From NCBI GenBank assembly GCA_964602055.1, contig CAZRPU010000065.1, forward strand, positions 1-10,951: a stretch of 10,951 bases of DNA. Reading direction: 5' to 3'. Both the position numbers and the translations under genes were made by a program. Each line of letters opens with the position of its first letter. Positions within the stretch are counted from its first letter, which is position 1. Positions 1 to 6,968 of the stretch are shown one piece after another. The notes under the pieces were generated by a model. It saw only the letters and a program-made list of their open reading frames with translations. It had not been told where the DNA came from and made no database searches. This DNA comes from JACPLA01 sp964602055 (GTDB lineage Bacteria; Bacteroidota; Ignavibacteria; UBA10030).

Positions 1-1620
1 CAGACCATTATCTCTCCGTACAGCGTGCGCGGCAGCAAAGGGGCAAACGTTTCGATGCCCCTCCAATGGAACCAGCTTGAGGATCTCAAAGCACCCGGCG
101 AGCTGAACATTCAGTCCGTTCCCGCTCTCCTGCTAAAGAACGGTGATGCTTGGGAGGGGCTGGCTGCGTATGCAGTGCCTCTCCATACCCAGAAGAAGAG
201 AGGGGCGAGAGTTCCCGGCCCGGTGAAAAAAGCGGCTGAGGAATCTCTGAAGCGGTACGATACAAAGCGCGTGTTCAAGAAGACTCCTGAACCCCCGCCG
301 TCGGTAAAGGCTGGCCGGGGCAACGCCTTCGTCATTCATCGGCATCATGCATCCAGGCTTCATTATGACCTGAGGCTGGAAGTGAAAGGAACCCTGAAGT
401 CGTGGGCGGTTCCCAAAGGGCTTCCGCAAAGGCCGGGCATCAAGAGACTCGCCGTCCAGGTTGAGGATCATCCTCTCAGCTATCTGACCTTTGAGGGGAA
501 AATCCCGAAGGGAGAATACGGCGGCGGCGACGTTTGGGTCTTTGCCCTGGGAACGTACGAGATCACCAAGGAAAAGAAGGACGGATTCTACTTTCGCCTC
601 CAGAGCCGTGAGCTCAACGGGGAATATCGGATCTACAACACCGGGGACAAGAACTGGCTCTGTGAGCGCGTGGACAAACCTCAAGTGGACTACCTTGTCG
701 ATCCCATCGAATTCATGCTTTCAGACAGCCGCAGCGACGTGCCGTCGGGGTCGCAGTATCTTTATGAGGTCAAGTGGGACGGCATTCGCGCCATGATTTC
801 CCTCGATGAGGGAACGATGACCATCCATTCCCGCAACCGGAAGGATATTACCAAGAGCTTCCCCGAGCTTCTTGCTCCCGAACAGTCCTTTCGCGCCACT
901 TCGGCGCTTTTTGACGCCGAGATCGTTTCACTCGACAAGGCCGGAAAGCCCGTATTCAAGAATGTCATTCACCGCATGCAGCAGTCATCGGAAAGTGCTG
1001 TCGCGAGGGCCCGTGCAAAGTTTCCGGCTTTTTGCTATATTTTCGATTGTCTTTACCTCGATGGGCGTTCGATCGTTAATGAACCCCTCACGCGACGGAG
1101 AGCCTGGTTGAACGATATCATCCGTCCGGACACCGCCTATCGTCTGAGCGAAGCTGTTGAGGAGGGTGGTACACTCTTCAAGGCGGCAGCGGCAATGGGA
1201 CTTGAGGGTATCATGGCGAAAGAAGCGGATAGTACGTACCAGCCTGGCCGCCGATCGCCGCAGTGGCTGAAGATCAAGACAAGGCATTCTGTCGATTGCG
1301 CCATTATTGGCTATACCAAGGGAAAAGGCGACCGTTCCTCATCATTCGGGGCTCTGCATATCGCCCAGGTGAGGTCAGGCGAGCTGGTCTACGTCGGGAA
1401 AGTCGGAACGGGTTTTGACGACCGTTTGTTGAAAAGCGTATTGAGCGATCTTGCGAAACTCAAGCGAATCAAGAGGCCCATCCGTGAAAAGCCTCTGGAT
1501 GATGCGCAAACCGAATGGGTGGAGCCGATCTTGTTCTGCGAGGTGCAATATGCGTCTCTCACCAAGGACGGAATGCTGCGGGAACCGGTGTTCATACGCA
1601 TGAGACCCGACTTGTCATGA
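1..1620 (+). CDS. ligD: Multifunctional DNA ligase D, 5' end outside window (Pol tail, phosphoesterase, ligase)
   Basis: NHEJ ligase that processes and seals double-strand break ends with Ku. The frame is open from base 1, so the gene starts upstream and the GTG at 25 is not its start. Taking codon 25 as residue 1, residues 1-50 match the C-terminal end of the primase/polymerase domain (SPYSVRGSKG, then a VPALL stretch). The 3'-phosphoesterase domain spans about 98-215, with the expected metal/catalytic set H107, H113, D115, R117 and H149. The ATP-dependent ligase domain spans about 225-531: motif I KWDGIR with nucleotidyl lysine K250, motif III around YIFDCLYLDG (338-347), motif IV LEGIMAKE (393-400), motif V WLKIK (414-418) and a C-terminal LREPVFIRMR block. 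The order Pol-PE-Lig is the mycobacterial arrangement, not the Pseudomonas PE-Lig-Pol order. All visible motifs are intact. It is followed after 34 bases by ku. Confidence 0.96.
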   Translation, partial: QTIISPYSVRGSKGANVSMPLQWNQLEDLKAPGELNIQSVPALLLKNGDAWEGLAAYAVPLHTQKKRGARVPGPVKKAAEESLKRYDTKRVFKKTPEPPPSVKAGRGNAFVIHRHHASRLHYDLRLEVKGTLKSWAVPKGLPQRPGIKRLAVQVEDHPLSYLTFEGKIPKGEYGGGDVWVFALGTYEITKEKKDGFYFRLQSRELNGEYRIYNTGDKNWLCERVDKPQVDYLVDPIEFMLSDSRSDVPSGSQYLYEVKWDGIRAMISLDEGTMTIHSRNRKDITKSFPELLAPEQSFRATSALFDAEIVSLDKAGKPVFKNVIHRMQQSSESAVARARAKFPAFCYIFDCLYLDGRSIVNEPLTRRRAWLNDIIRPDTAYRLSEAVEEGGTLFKAAAAMGLEGIMAKEADSTYQPGRRSPQWLKIKTRHSVDCAIIGYTKGKGDRSSSFGALHIAQVRSGELVYVGKVGTGFDDRLLKSVLSDLAKLKRIKRPIREKPLDDAQTEWVEPILFCEVQYASLTKDGMLREPVFIRMRPDLS

Positions 1621-1654
1621 CGTTGAGTGAAACACAACAACTGAAAGGTGCTGC

Positions 1655-2509
1655 ATGAGAGCTATTTGGAAGGGACATATACGATTTTCTCTTGTCACCA
1701 TTCCGGTTCGCGTCTACAACGCCGTGGACAACGACCTGAAGATCAGCTTTAATCAGCTTCACCGGGAGTGCAACGGGCCCGTCGGGTACGACAAGCGGTG
1801 CAAGAAGTGCAACAAAGTTGTCACCAAGGACGATATTGTGAAAGGGTATCAATATGAACCTGATCAGTACGTCATAGTGGAGCCGACTGACCTGGAGAAA
1901 ATCAAACTCAAGAGCACCAAGATCATAGAGATTGAGGGATTCATCAGCGCCAAGGAGGTATCCCCTCTCCTCTTCGAGTCTCCCTATTTTGCGGGACCGG
2001 ATGGGCCGGTGGCAGGAAAGGCATACTCCCTGCTTGCACAGACGCTGAAAGAGACAGGAAAGGTCGGCATAGGAAAGGTAGTTCTGAGAGATCGCGAAGA
2101 CGTTGTTTTGATCGGCCCCCTCGAGAGCGGGATCGTTTTGTACAAGCTGCGGTACCCTGAGGAAGTCAGGGCAATGAAGGACGTCCCTCAGATTGAAGAA
2201 CAGAAGATCGACAAGGATCAGCTGAAGCTTGCGCGCAATCTCGTCGATTCGATGGCCACGCGCTACAAGAAACTCGACCTCCAGGACACTTATCATGTGG
2301 CTCTCAAAGAGCTCATCGAAGCGAAAATCTCCGGAAAAGAGATTGTGACGGTCACGGAAGAACCAAAGCCGGTCGTGGATATCATGGCGGCGCTGAAGCA
2401 GAGCATTGAACAGGCTAAGTCACAGCGCAAGCCGATGGAAAAAGCCACCGGGAAGAAGAAGAGTGTTGAGGCGAAGGCGACAAAGGTGCGAAGGGCAAAA
2501 GCAGTTTAG
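1655..2509 (+). CDS. ku: Bacterial Ku, NHEJ DNA end-binding protein
   Basis: Homodimeric ring protein that threads onto broken DNA ends and recruits LigD. The 284-residue length is normal for bacterial Ku. The N-terminus MRAIWKGHIRFSLVTIPV is the family hallmark. A Cys/His cluster (H36, C39, C49, C52), seen in many bacterial Ku proteins, could bind metal. The core beta-barrel/bridge region runs to about residue 235 and includes the KIDKDQLKLARNLVD helix near 203-218. The last ~45 residues are a lysine-rich extension of the kind that contributes to DNA binding and LigD contact in characterised bacterial Ku. The start is set by AAAGGTG at 1644-1650, four bases before ATG. It lies 34 bases after ligD and 13 bases before the TPR gene, so the three are probably co-transcribed. 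No lesion seen. Confidence 0.96.
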   Translation: MRAIWKGHIRFSLVTIPVRVYNAVDNDLKISFNQLHRECNGPVGYDKRCKKCNKVVTKDDIVKGYQYEPDQYVIVEPTDLEKIKLKSTKIIEIEGFISAKEVSPLLFESPYFAGPDGPVAGKAYSLLAQTLKETGKVGIGKVVLRDREDVVLIGPLESGIVLYKLRYPEEVRAMKDVPQIEEQKIDKDQLKLARNLVDSMATRYKKLDLQDTYHVALKELIEAKISGKEIVTVTEEPKPVVDIMAALKQSIEQAKSQRKPMEKATGKKKSVEAKATKVRRAKAV

Positions 2510-2522
2510 TTCGGGGGATTCT

Positions 2523-3131
2523 ATGGGACAAATTCTGCAATTCTCCCCCAAGCCTCTGGCGAAAATCGGATTCCAAAGGGCCCGGAGGAGAAAAAAGCCG
2601 CAGAAGTTCGAGAACCAGCTCGATCTCTTTGCGTCGTCGCATGGCCGGATCCTCGCCATGCCCCGGACAATGAGCCTTTTCGACGAGGCCTTGTTGCTCG
2701 ACGAGCGCGGAGACGACCGCGCGCGGGAGGTTTATCACGAGTCCATCAGTCAGGGTGATTCCCCTGCGGATGCCTACTGTAATCTGGGGATACTCGAATC
2801 CCGGCGCGGAAAAACTGCAGAGGCCTTTGACTGCTTCACCAAGTCCCTGAAAGAGAACCCCCGCCACATTGAGTCACACTACAACCTCGGGAACCTTTAT
2901 TTTGAGGCGGGGGACTTCAAACTTGCCAGGATTCATTTCGAACTCGCCATCGAGATAAATCCTCAGTATGCCAATGCCTATTTCAACCTCGGCCTTGTGC
3001 ATGCCCTTGCGAAAGATTTCGCCTCTGCGGCGGGCGCATTTGGCAAATACGTTGAGCTTGTGCCGGAGACGGAAGGCCTCAAAGCACAAGAGCTCCTTGC
3101 CGGACTGAAACACTCCCTCGAAGTTCGCTAG
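2523..3131 (+). CDS. TPR-repeat protein in the ligD-ku operon
   Basis: A 202-residue protein beginning MGQILQFSPK. ATG 2523 is chosen because a G-rich ribosome site (GGGGGA, 2513-2518) precedes it and the frame upstream lies entirely inside ku. The N-terminal ~45 residues are basic (ARRRKK near 20-25) and carry no signal peptide, so the protein should be cytoplasmic. From about residue 50 there are roughly four tetratricopeptide repeats, the clearest being AYCNLGILESRRGKTAEAF, HYNLGNLYFEAGDFKLARIHF and AYFNLGLVHALAKDFASA, with the usual Y/N-L-G, A and P spacing. TPRs are protein-protein docking scaffolds. Its position 13 bases behind ku suggests co-expression with end-joining enzymes, but no NHEJ role is established from sequence. 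The basic N-terminus could contact DNA or Ku/LigD; that is inference. Confidence 0.85.
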   Translation: MGQILQFSPKPLAKIGFQRARRRKKPQKFENQLDLFASSHGRILAMPRTMSLFDEALLLDERGDDRAREVYHESISQGDSPADAYCNLGILESRRGKTAEAFDCFTKSLKENPRHIESHYNLGNLYFEAGDFKLARIHFELAIEINPQYANAYFNLGLVHALAKDFASAAGAFGKYVELVPETEGLKAQELLAGLKHSLEVR

Positions 3132-3281
3132 CCCATCTTTTTTTCATTTCTCAGAATTCCCACCCCCCCTTTTTCAATTCTTGGAAGCTTTCTTTCAACT
3201 ATGTCCGAAAATCGTCAAAATTCGGAGCTGGTTTAGGCATGGATCTTGTGGAAGGAAAGACAGAATTCTGATCCCCCACAA

Positions 3282-3356
3282 CAGCTCGTTGTCCAAAAGA
3301 TAGCCTCCTTCGACGAGCTGATCTAGGCTGCCGTTCGGCGTACGGCAGCCTTTTTT
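3282..3356 (+). ncRNA. Candidate structured RNA: hairpin with CCTCCTT loop plus terminator
   Basis: A 3' UTR element or the 3' part of a small RNA. CAGCTCGTTG (3282-3291) pairs with CGACGAGCTG (3311-3320): ten pairs, one of them a G-T wobble. The loop is 19 bases and contains CCTCCTT (3304-3310), identical to the anti-Shine-Dalgarno core of 16S rRNA. A perfect terminator hairpin follows five bases later. An upstream GAAGGA (3251-3256) could pair alternatively with TCCTTC (3306-3311). I do not recognise a known family, and I see no convincing promoter. It may simply be the end of the ligD-ku-TPR transcript. Confidence 0.3.
3326..3356 (+). terminator. Strong intrinsic terminator on + strand
   Basis: GGCTGCCGT (3326-3334) and ACGGCAGCC (3342-3350) form a perfect nine-base-pair stem with a seven-base loop, followed directly by six T (3351-3356). 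It lies 195 bases beyond the TPR stop codon and is the first good terminator for the ligD-ku-TPR transcript. There is no T tract on the opposite strand, so it is directional. Confidence 0.88.
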
Positions 3357-3361
3357 ATTGG

Positions 3362-3383
3362 AAAATTGGCCATTTTCTGGCAA
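3362..3383 (-). terminator. Weak terminator candidate for the sigma/HEAT operon
   Basis: On the minus strand TTGCCA (3383-3378) can pair with TGGCCAA (3372-3366) with one bulged base, leaving a short A-rich loop, followed by TTTT (3365-3362). It lies about 48 bases past the stop codon of the last operon gene. The stem is short and imperfect, so efficiency would be modest. Confidence 0.35.
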
Positions 3384-3430
3384 GAATTCCCCGAAACCGG
3401 GACTCTGACACTTACGGCTCAATGCGAGGC

Positions 3431-4552
3431 CTATTTCCCTTTGGCAATTTCCACTATCGTTTCAAATGCCCTCGGATCATCGCTTTGTCCCAGCCAGAAG
3501 ATAGCTTGTTTTCTGATTTCCGGATGCCTGTGGCTCTTTGCCACCTTGATGATTTCAGTGACACCCCCTCCCTGTTTCAATTGTGTGAGAGCAAAAACAG
3601 CCTGTTTCTGAACCTCGATGTCTTCTCCCTGATACACGAACTCCGCAAGGGATTCCGCTGCCTTCGACGATGCACGCTGACCAAGCCAAAAAATCGCTTT
3701 CTTCTTCAGGCTGCGGCTTGATGCAGTTCGACCTAAGGCAATCAGGACGTCTGTTGCTTCATCCCGGTCAAGCTGGCTTATCGCAAATACTGCTTTTTCA
3801 GACACTTCACGCGATTTGTCCGTCTTGGCAACCTCCGTAAGAAATTCGAGGGTACCATCTGCGTCTTGCTGACCCATCCAGAATACCGCCTCGCTTCTCA
3901 CCAACTCCTCTTCCTTCCCCTCCACCACCGATCGAAGAAAGCCGGATGCGCCTGGATTCTCATGCATGCCACATGCCATCAGGAGCTGCTTTTTCTCTTT
4001 ATTCGTTTTCGCCGCCTTGTAAAGACTGATAAAGAACGAAAGGCTTTCATCCGTTCCCGATTTCCCAAGCCAAACAACCGGCAACTCTTCCACGTCTACA
4101 CGCAGAGTGATGTTGGTCGCCTTGATTGCCTCAATGCGCCTTTCGGGATTATTCGCTCCCGGGATCCTGAGAAGAAATGCTATTTCTTTGAGGACTTTCT
4201 TCCCGCTCTTTTGCTTCTCCATGCGCGAAAGCGTTTGACGAGCCCGCTGGCGAACATCTTCCGTCGGATCCTGGATCTGCATTCCCGTTATCAACTCATA
4301 GAAACTCGGCTTGTTCTCATCGGGAAAGGTGCTGAAAGATCCTATCCAGGAGTCCTCGTTCATCATCTTGTCGATCGAAAAGGCAATCCATCCGCCCTTT
4401 GAAAACTCCCTGCGTTCGATCTGCTGCTGTGCCCAATTCCACCTTTCATCCAAAGTGCTGAGAGAGGAAGGCGCCTTCAGGATTTCCTGTGCAACAGCAC
4501 ACGATCCCGGTATTGTCGTCAGCAGTACGAAGAGCATCATGCATGTTTTCAT
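3431..4552 (-). CDS. Exported HEAT-repeat protein, last gene of the sigma operon
   Basis: A 373-residue protein of unknown specific function. Residues 1-22 form a signal peptide (KTCMMLFVLLTTIPGSCAVAQ) with probable signal peptidase I cleavage after AVA; the Cys at 18 is not in a good lipobox. Residues ~30-150 are helical and unassigned. Residues ~150-373 hold about seven HEAT repeats of exactly 32 residues, marked by VVWLGK (159), LLMACG (190), AVFWMGQ (222), AVFAISQ (254), AIFWLGQ (286), AVFALTQ (318) and AIFWLGQ (350). The later repeats alternate between FW(M/L)GQ and FA(I/L)(S/T)Q, implying a 64-residue two-repeat unit. HEAT solenoids bind proteins; no catalytic motif is visible. The start lies five bases after the preceding TAG, within TAGGACACATG, so the SD-like AGGA overlaps that stop and translation is probably coupled. 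The periplasm is the likely location. Confidence 0.88.
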   Translation of the reverse strand: MKTCMMLFVLLTTIPGSCAVAQEILKAPSSLSTLDERWNWAQQQIERREFSKGGWIAFSIDKMMNEDSWIGSFSTFPDENKPSFYELITGMQIQDPTEDVRQRARQTLSRMEKQKSGKKVLKEIAFLLRIPGANNPERRIEAIKATNITLRVDVEELPVVWLGKSGTDESLSFFISLYKAAKTNKEKKQLLMACGMHENPGASGFLRSVVEGKEEELVRSEAVFWMGQQDADGTLEFLTEVAKTDKSREVSEKAVFAISQLDRDEATDVLIALGRTASSRSLKKKAIFWLGQRASSKAAESLAEFVYQGEDIEVQKQAVFALTQLKQGGGVTEIIKVAKSHRHPEIRKQAIFWLGQSDDPRAFETIVEIAKGK

Positions 4553-4557
4553 GTGTC

Positions 4558-6135
4558 CTACTTTTCAATAATCTCAATCAGAGCAGCCCGCGCCTTCTCC
4601 GTGCCGATCTGGCCCAGCGCAGTTACTGCCGCCGTCCTGATCTTCCTGTCAGTGTCTTTTTTCACCACACCGACGAGAAGATCCACGGCCTCATCGCTGT
4701 GAGAATGCCCGAGCGAGTACACGGCAGCCAATCGAAGTTCCGCGTCCTTCTCCTCTGCCAGTATTTGGCCGATGAACTTGACGGATTCTGCGTTCTCTCC
4801 TTCTCCAATCATGTACAGAACTGCTTTCTTGACCTCGACGGACTTTGTCTTCTTCATGATATCGAGGAAAAAGGAGTTTGAGCCCGGTTTGAGAAGATTG
4901 CGAAGAGCGTACACTGCAGTCTTTGCCAATTTTTCATCTTCTGAGGTCGTCGCCACTCCAACGAGGAACGACCGGGCTGAGGGATCGCCGGAGTTTGCGG
5001 TCGCGTACAGCGCCGCCTCCCGAATTTTCGGGTCGGTGCTCTTTGAATAGATATCCTGCAATGCCTTCGCTGTGGACTCGCCGTGAATATTGCCGATGGC
5101 ATACGTCGCCGAACGTCGGATGTTTGCATCAGTGTCGTTGAGCGCAACATCCCGCAGAATAGCAAGCCCGGCTCCGTCGTTCTTATTCGCAAGAGCGTAG
5201 AGGGCTGCCTCGCGAATCTTGGGGCTTTTTCCCTCTTTGAGGATTTTTTGCAGGGCGGTGACCGCATCCGCCCGGTCGATATTCCCGATTGCATAGGTAG
5301 CGGATCGGGCAAGCCCTTCATCGCCGTCGTTGAGGGCAATATCGCGTAACAGGGGAACCGCCTCCTCCGACTGCGCGTTCGCCGTGGCGTAGAGCGCCGC
5401 TTCCCTGACCTTGGTGTCGGCTTTGGATCGAAGAACATCGATCAGCGCAGCCGTAGCCTTCTTGTCATTCCAATTCCCCATAGCATACACAGCGCTTTTC
5501 CGCACTTTCAGGTCTGCGTCGCTTTTTGCTATTTCGATGAGCTTCTTGAGGGCCTGGTCTGTGTGGAATGTGCCAAGAACATAGACGATTTTCTCGCGCA
5601 GGCGGTCAGTCTTCCCCTTGTCATACAGTCCTATCACGGCATTGAAAGCGCGCTCGTCACCCACGTTCTGAAGGGCGTAGAGAGCTGCCAGCTGGACTTC
5701 CTCGTCTCCCTGTTCCTCCATGGACTTGAGCATGGCCTCATACTCGGGTTTGCCTGCTTTCGTCAATTTGAACGCAATGCGCGTCATGTTCGCTTTTGCA
5801 TCATTCACCCACTTGCTCTTCGGGTATTCCTTGATGAAGCCATTGTAGCATGTGAAGACTGTTTCCGGGTTTTCGTTCAGTTTCTCCCTTGTGTAGCAGT
5901 GCCAAAACGATGCGGCGTCCACAAGACTGCTCTTCGGGTAGGAAGTCAGATATTCGTCAAGCGCTTTCTTTGCATCCGTCCAGCGTTCGTCGAGGACAAA
6001 GCCATACGCCTTCTGATACGCTTTCGCTGCCGGGTCCTGCTCTCCCAGTTGAGTCGTGGCAATCCCCAGCGGCAGGACGGCCGCAACGAACGCGACTATC
6101 GTTTTTTCGTGAAGGAAACTTCGTACGTTCTTCAT
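4558..6135 (-). CDS. Exported TPR-like/HEAT-repeat protein, third gene of the sigma operon
   Basis: A 525-residue protein, function unknown. An N-terminal hydrophobic segment (TIVAFVAAVLPLGIATT) looks like a signal peptide or anchor. Residues ~35-115 resemble paired TPRs of CpoB/BamD-like periplasmic proteins (DERWTDAKKALDEYLTSYPK and a second copy ending KEYPKSKWVNDAKANM). From ~145 to the end there are about 12 HEAT repeats of ~32 residues, marked by AALYALQN, KIVYVLGT, SAVYAMGN, AALYATAN, SATYAIGN, AALYALAN, SATYAIGN, AALYATAN, TAVYALRN, AVLYMIGE, AAVYSLGH and AAVTALGQ. Middle repeats alternate AALYA(T/L)AN with SATYAIGN, so the unit of duplication was two repeats. ATG 6135 is preferred over the in-frame TTG at 6141, because AAAGGAG at 6149-6143 is seven bases from ATG but abuts the TTG. 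It begins 14 bases after the anti-sigma stop and ends five bases before the next gene. Probably a periplasmic scaffold or ligand-binding partner of the anti-sigma system (inference). Confidence 0.9.
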   Translation of the reverse strand: MKNVRSFLHEKTIVAFVAAVLPLGIATTQLGEQDPAAKAYQKAYGFVLDERWTDAKKALDEYLTSYPKSSLVDAASFWHCYTREKLNENPETVFTCYNGFIKEYPKSKWVNDAKANMTRIAFKLTKAGKPEYEAMLKSMEEQGDEEVQLAALYALQNVGDERAFNAVIGLYDKGKTDRLREKIVYVLGTFHTDQALKKLIEIAKSDADLKVRKSAVYAMGNWNDKKATAALIDVLRSKADTKVREAALYATANAQSEEAVPLLRDIALNDGDEGLARSATYAIGNIDRADAVTALQKILKEGKSPKIREAALYALANKNDGAGLAILRDVALNDTDANIRRSATYAIGNIHGESTAKALQDIYSKSTDPKIREAALYATANSGDPSARSFLVGVATTSEDEKLAKTAVYALRNLLKPGSNSFFLDIMKKTKSVEVKKAVLYMIGEGENAESVKFIGQILAEEKDAELRLAAVYSLGHSHSDEAVDLLVGVVKKDTDRKIRTAAVTALGQIGTEKARAALIEIIEK

Positions 6136-6142
6136 GGACAAC

Positions 6143-6149
6143 TCCTTTG
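6143..6149 (-). promoter_or_regulatory. Ribosome binding site that decides the first HEAT gene start
   Basis: AAAGGAG on the minus strand sits seven bases before ATG 6135. An alternative in-frame TTG (6141) lies only one base away from the site, too close to be used, so the shorter protein is preferred. The site starts one base past the TAA stop of the anti-sigma gene. Confidence 0.75.
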
Positions 6150-6968
6150 TTAGATACTTGATTCCGATGGATCGACTCGTTTGCTTTCCGCCGGGGGTGG
6201 TGCCGGGGCATTCATTTGTTCGAGATTGATTTTCAGAAGAATGCCGTTCCGTTCAACTCCATCCTTCACAATTTCCAGCGCCGGGAAGTCTTTTGCCTGT
6301 TCAAGATTCGCAATCTGGAGGAGAAGGACTTCCAGGTCCGTGACAAGTTTTCTCATGCGTTGCTGGTCCGCATCCGTGAGCTCGCTCCGTAGATCCGCTG
6401 CTTCGCTGACGAGCATGCGCGAGACTTCCTGCTGCTTGGACAAATCATAGGAACCCGGCGTTGCTATAGAGCCGTTGACAATTCCGAGCAGGAGGATCTT
6501 CGACCGTTGCAGGTATTTCTGTGCGCGCTCGTTCAAAATGGATTTTTCTGCTGTGTTCAACTGGCTCGAGAGCAGCTGCGTATCAAGTTCGGCGCTGCCG
6601 GTAAAAGCGAGCCTCCCAATGAGAACTCCCGCTGCAAGTATGCCAAGAGCCGCTCCGGCATATCCTAATGCAGGACGGAATCTCAGGAAAGCCGAGAGCC
6701 GCTCCCATGGAAACACCCTGGTTTTCCTCTCCTTCCCTTTCCGCTGCAATTCTGTCGAGAGCTCATTCCAGAAGATGGTCCATTCAACTTCCGTCATCTC
6801 CGGGCGGGATCGGCGGTCCATAGCTGCCGCAGCCATACGCATTGCGTTAAAAGCCGATCTGCACTCGTCACAACCGGACAGATGTTGCCCGAATGCTTCT
6901 TTCTGCGGATTCGTCCACTCGTCGTACAGAGCTTCAACGAACAGCTTGCGGCATTCACGGTGCGTCAT
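6150..6968 (-). CDS. Membrane anti-sigma factor with zinc-finger (HC2) N-terminus
   Basis: A 272-residue partner of the adjacent ECF sigma factor. The N-terminal cytoplasmic part contains the zinc-binding anti-sigma motif H29-x3-C33-x2-C36 (HLSGCDEC), which in this family holds the sigma factor inactive. A single transmembrane helix lies at about 100-120 (ALGYAGAALGILAAGVLIGRL). The C-terminal ~150 residues should be periplasmic. They are helical and heptad-rich (LNTAEKSILNERAQKYLQ; LTDADQQRMRKLVTDLEVLL) with a Pro/Ala tail (APAPPPAES), and I assign no known sensor domain to them. The start is supported by GGAGGAA at 6980-6974, five bases upstream. The ATG overlaps the sigma stop codon as ATGA, typical of sigma/anti-sigma pairs made in fixed ratio. 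How the signal releases sigma (proteolysis, conformational change or zinc redox) cannot be read from the sequence. Confidence 0.92.
   Translation of the reverse strand: MTHRECRKLFVEALYDEWTNPQKEAFGQHLSGCDECRSAFNAMRMAAAAMDRRSRPEMTEVEWTIFWNELSTELQRKGKERKTRVFPWERLSAFLRFRPALGYAGAALGILAAGVLIGRLAFTGSAELDTQLLSSQLNTAEKSILNERAQKYLQRSKILLLGIVNGSIATPGSYDLSKQQEVSRMLVSEAADLRSELTDADQQRMRKLVTDLEVLLLQIANLEQAKDFPALEIVKDGVERNGILLKINLEQMNAPAPPPAESKRVDPSESSI

Larger units (their letters stand above)
3132..3430. other. Convergent intergenic region
   Basis: This is a 299-base gap between the 3' ends of the TPR gene (+) and the second HEAT-repeat gene (minus). Its first ~60 bases are pyrimidine-rich with C and T homopolymers. 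No credible coding frame is present. It contains a structured segment and strong terminator on the + strand (3282-3356) and a weak minus-strand terminator candidate (3362-3383). The sequence GAATTC recurs three times, probably by chance. Confidence 0.7.

Noticed and set aside
133..684. 183-codon minus-strand frame opposite ligD
   Set aside because: Antisense to the intact phosphoesterase domain; no recognisable protein features.
1592..2296. Long minus-strand open frame opposite ku
   Set aside because: It lies antisense to a certain Ku gene, has no family features, and is explained by codon composition of the real gene.
2406..2522. Upstream extension of the TPR gene inside ku
   Set aside because: The extension is Arg-rich out-of-frame ku sequence; ATG 2523 has its own G-rich ribosome site.
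3326..3350. The same hairpin as a terminator for the minus-strand operon
   Set aside because: On the minus strand the stem is followed by TAGATCAG, with no T tract.
3200..3356. SRP RNA, tmRNA or tRNA-like gene in the gap
   Set aside because: A GGAAGGAAAG stretch recalled the SRP RNA tip, but the flanking stem and asymmetric loop are absent; no tRNA-like fold was found.
3150..3391. Three copies of GAATTC as a short repeat or operator
   Set aside because: Six-base palindrome with unrelated flanks and irregular spacing; chance is sufficient.
4993..5404. Regular 192-base repeats as a CRISPR-like or satellite array
   Set aside because: The repeats are in frame, diverged and encode HEAT helices; this is protein repeat structure.
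5563..6153. 196-codon + strand frame opposite the first HEAT gene
   Set aside because: Mirrors the repeated coding sequence; low-complexity Phe/Leu/Val/Arg content and no domain.
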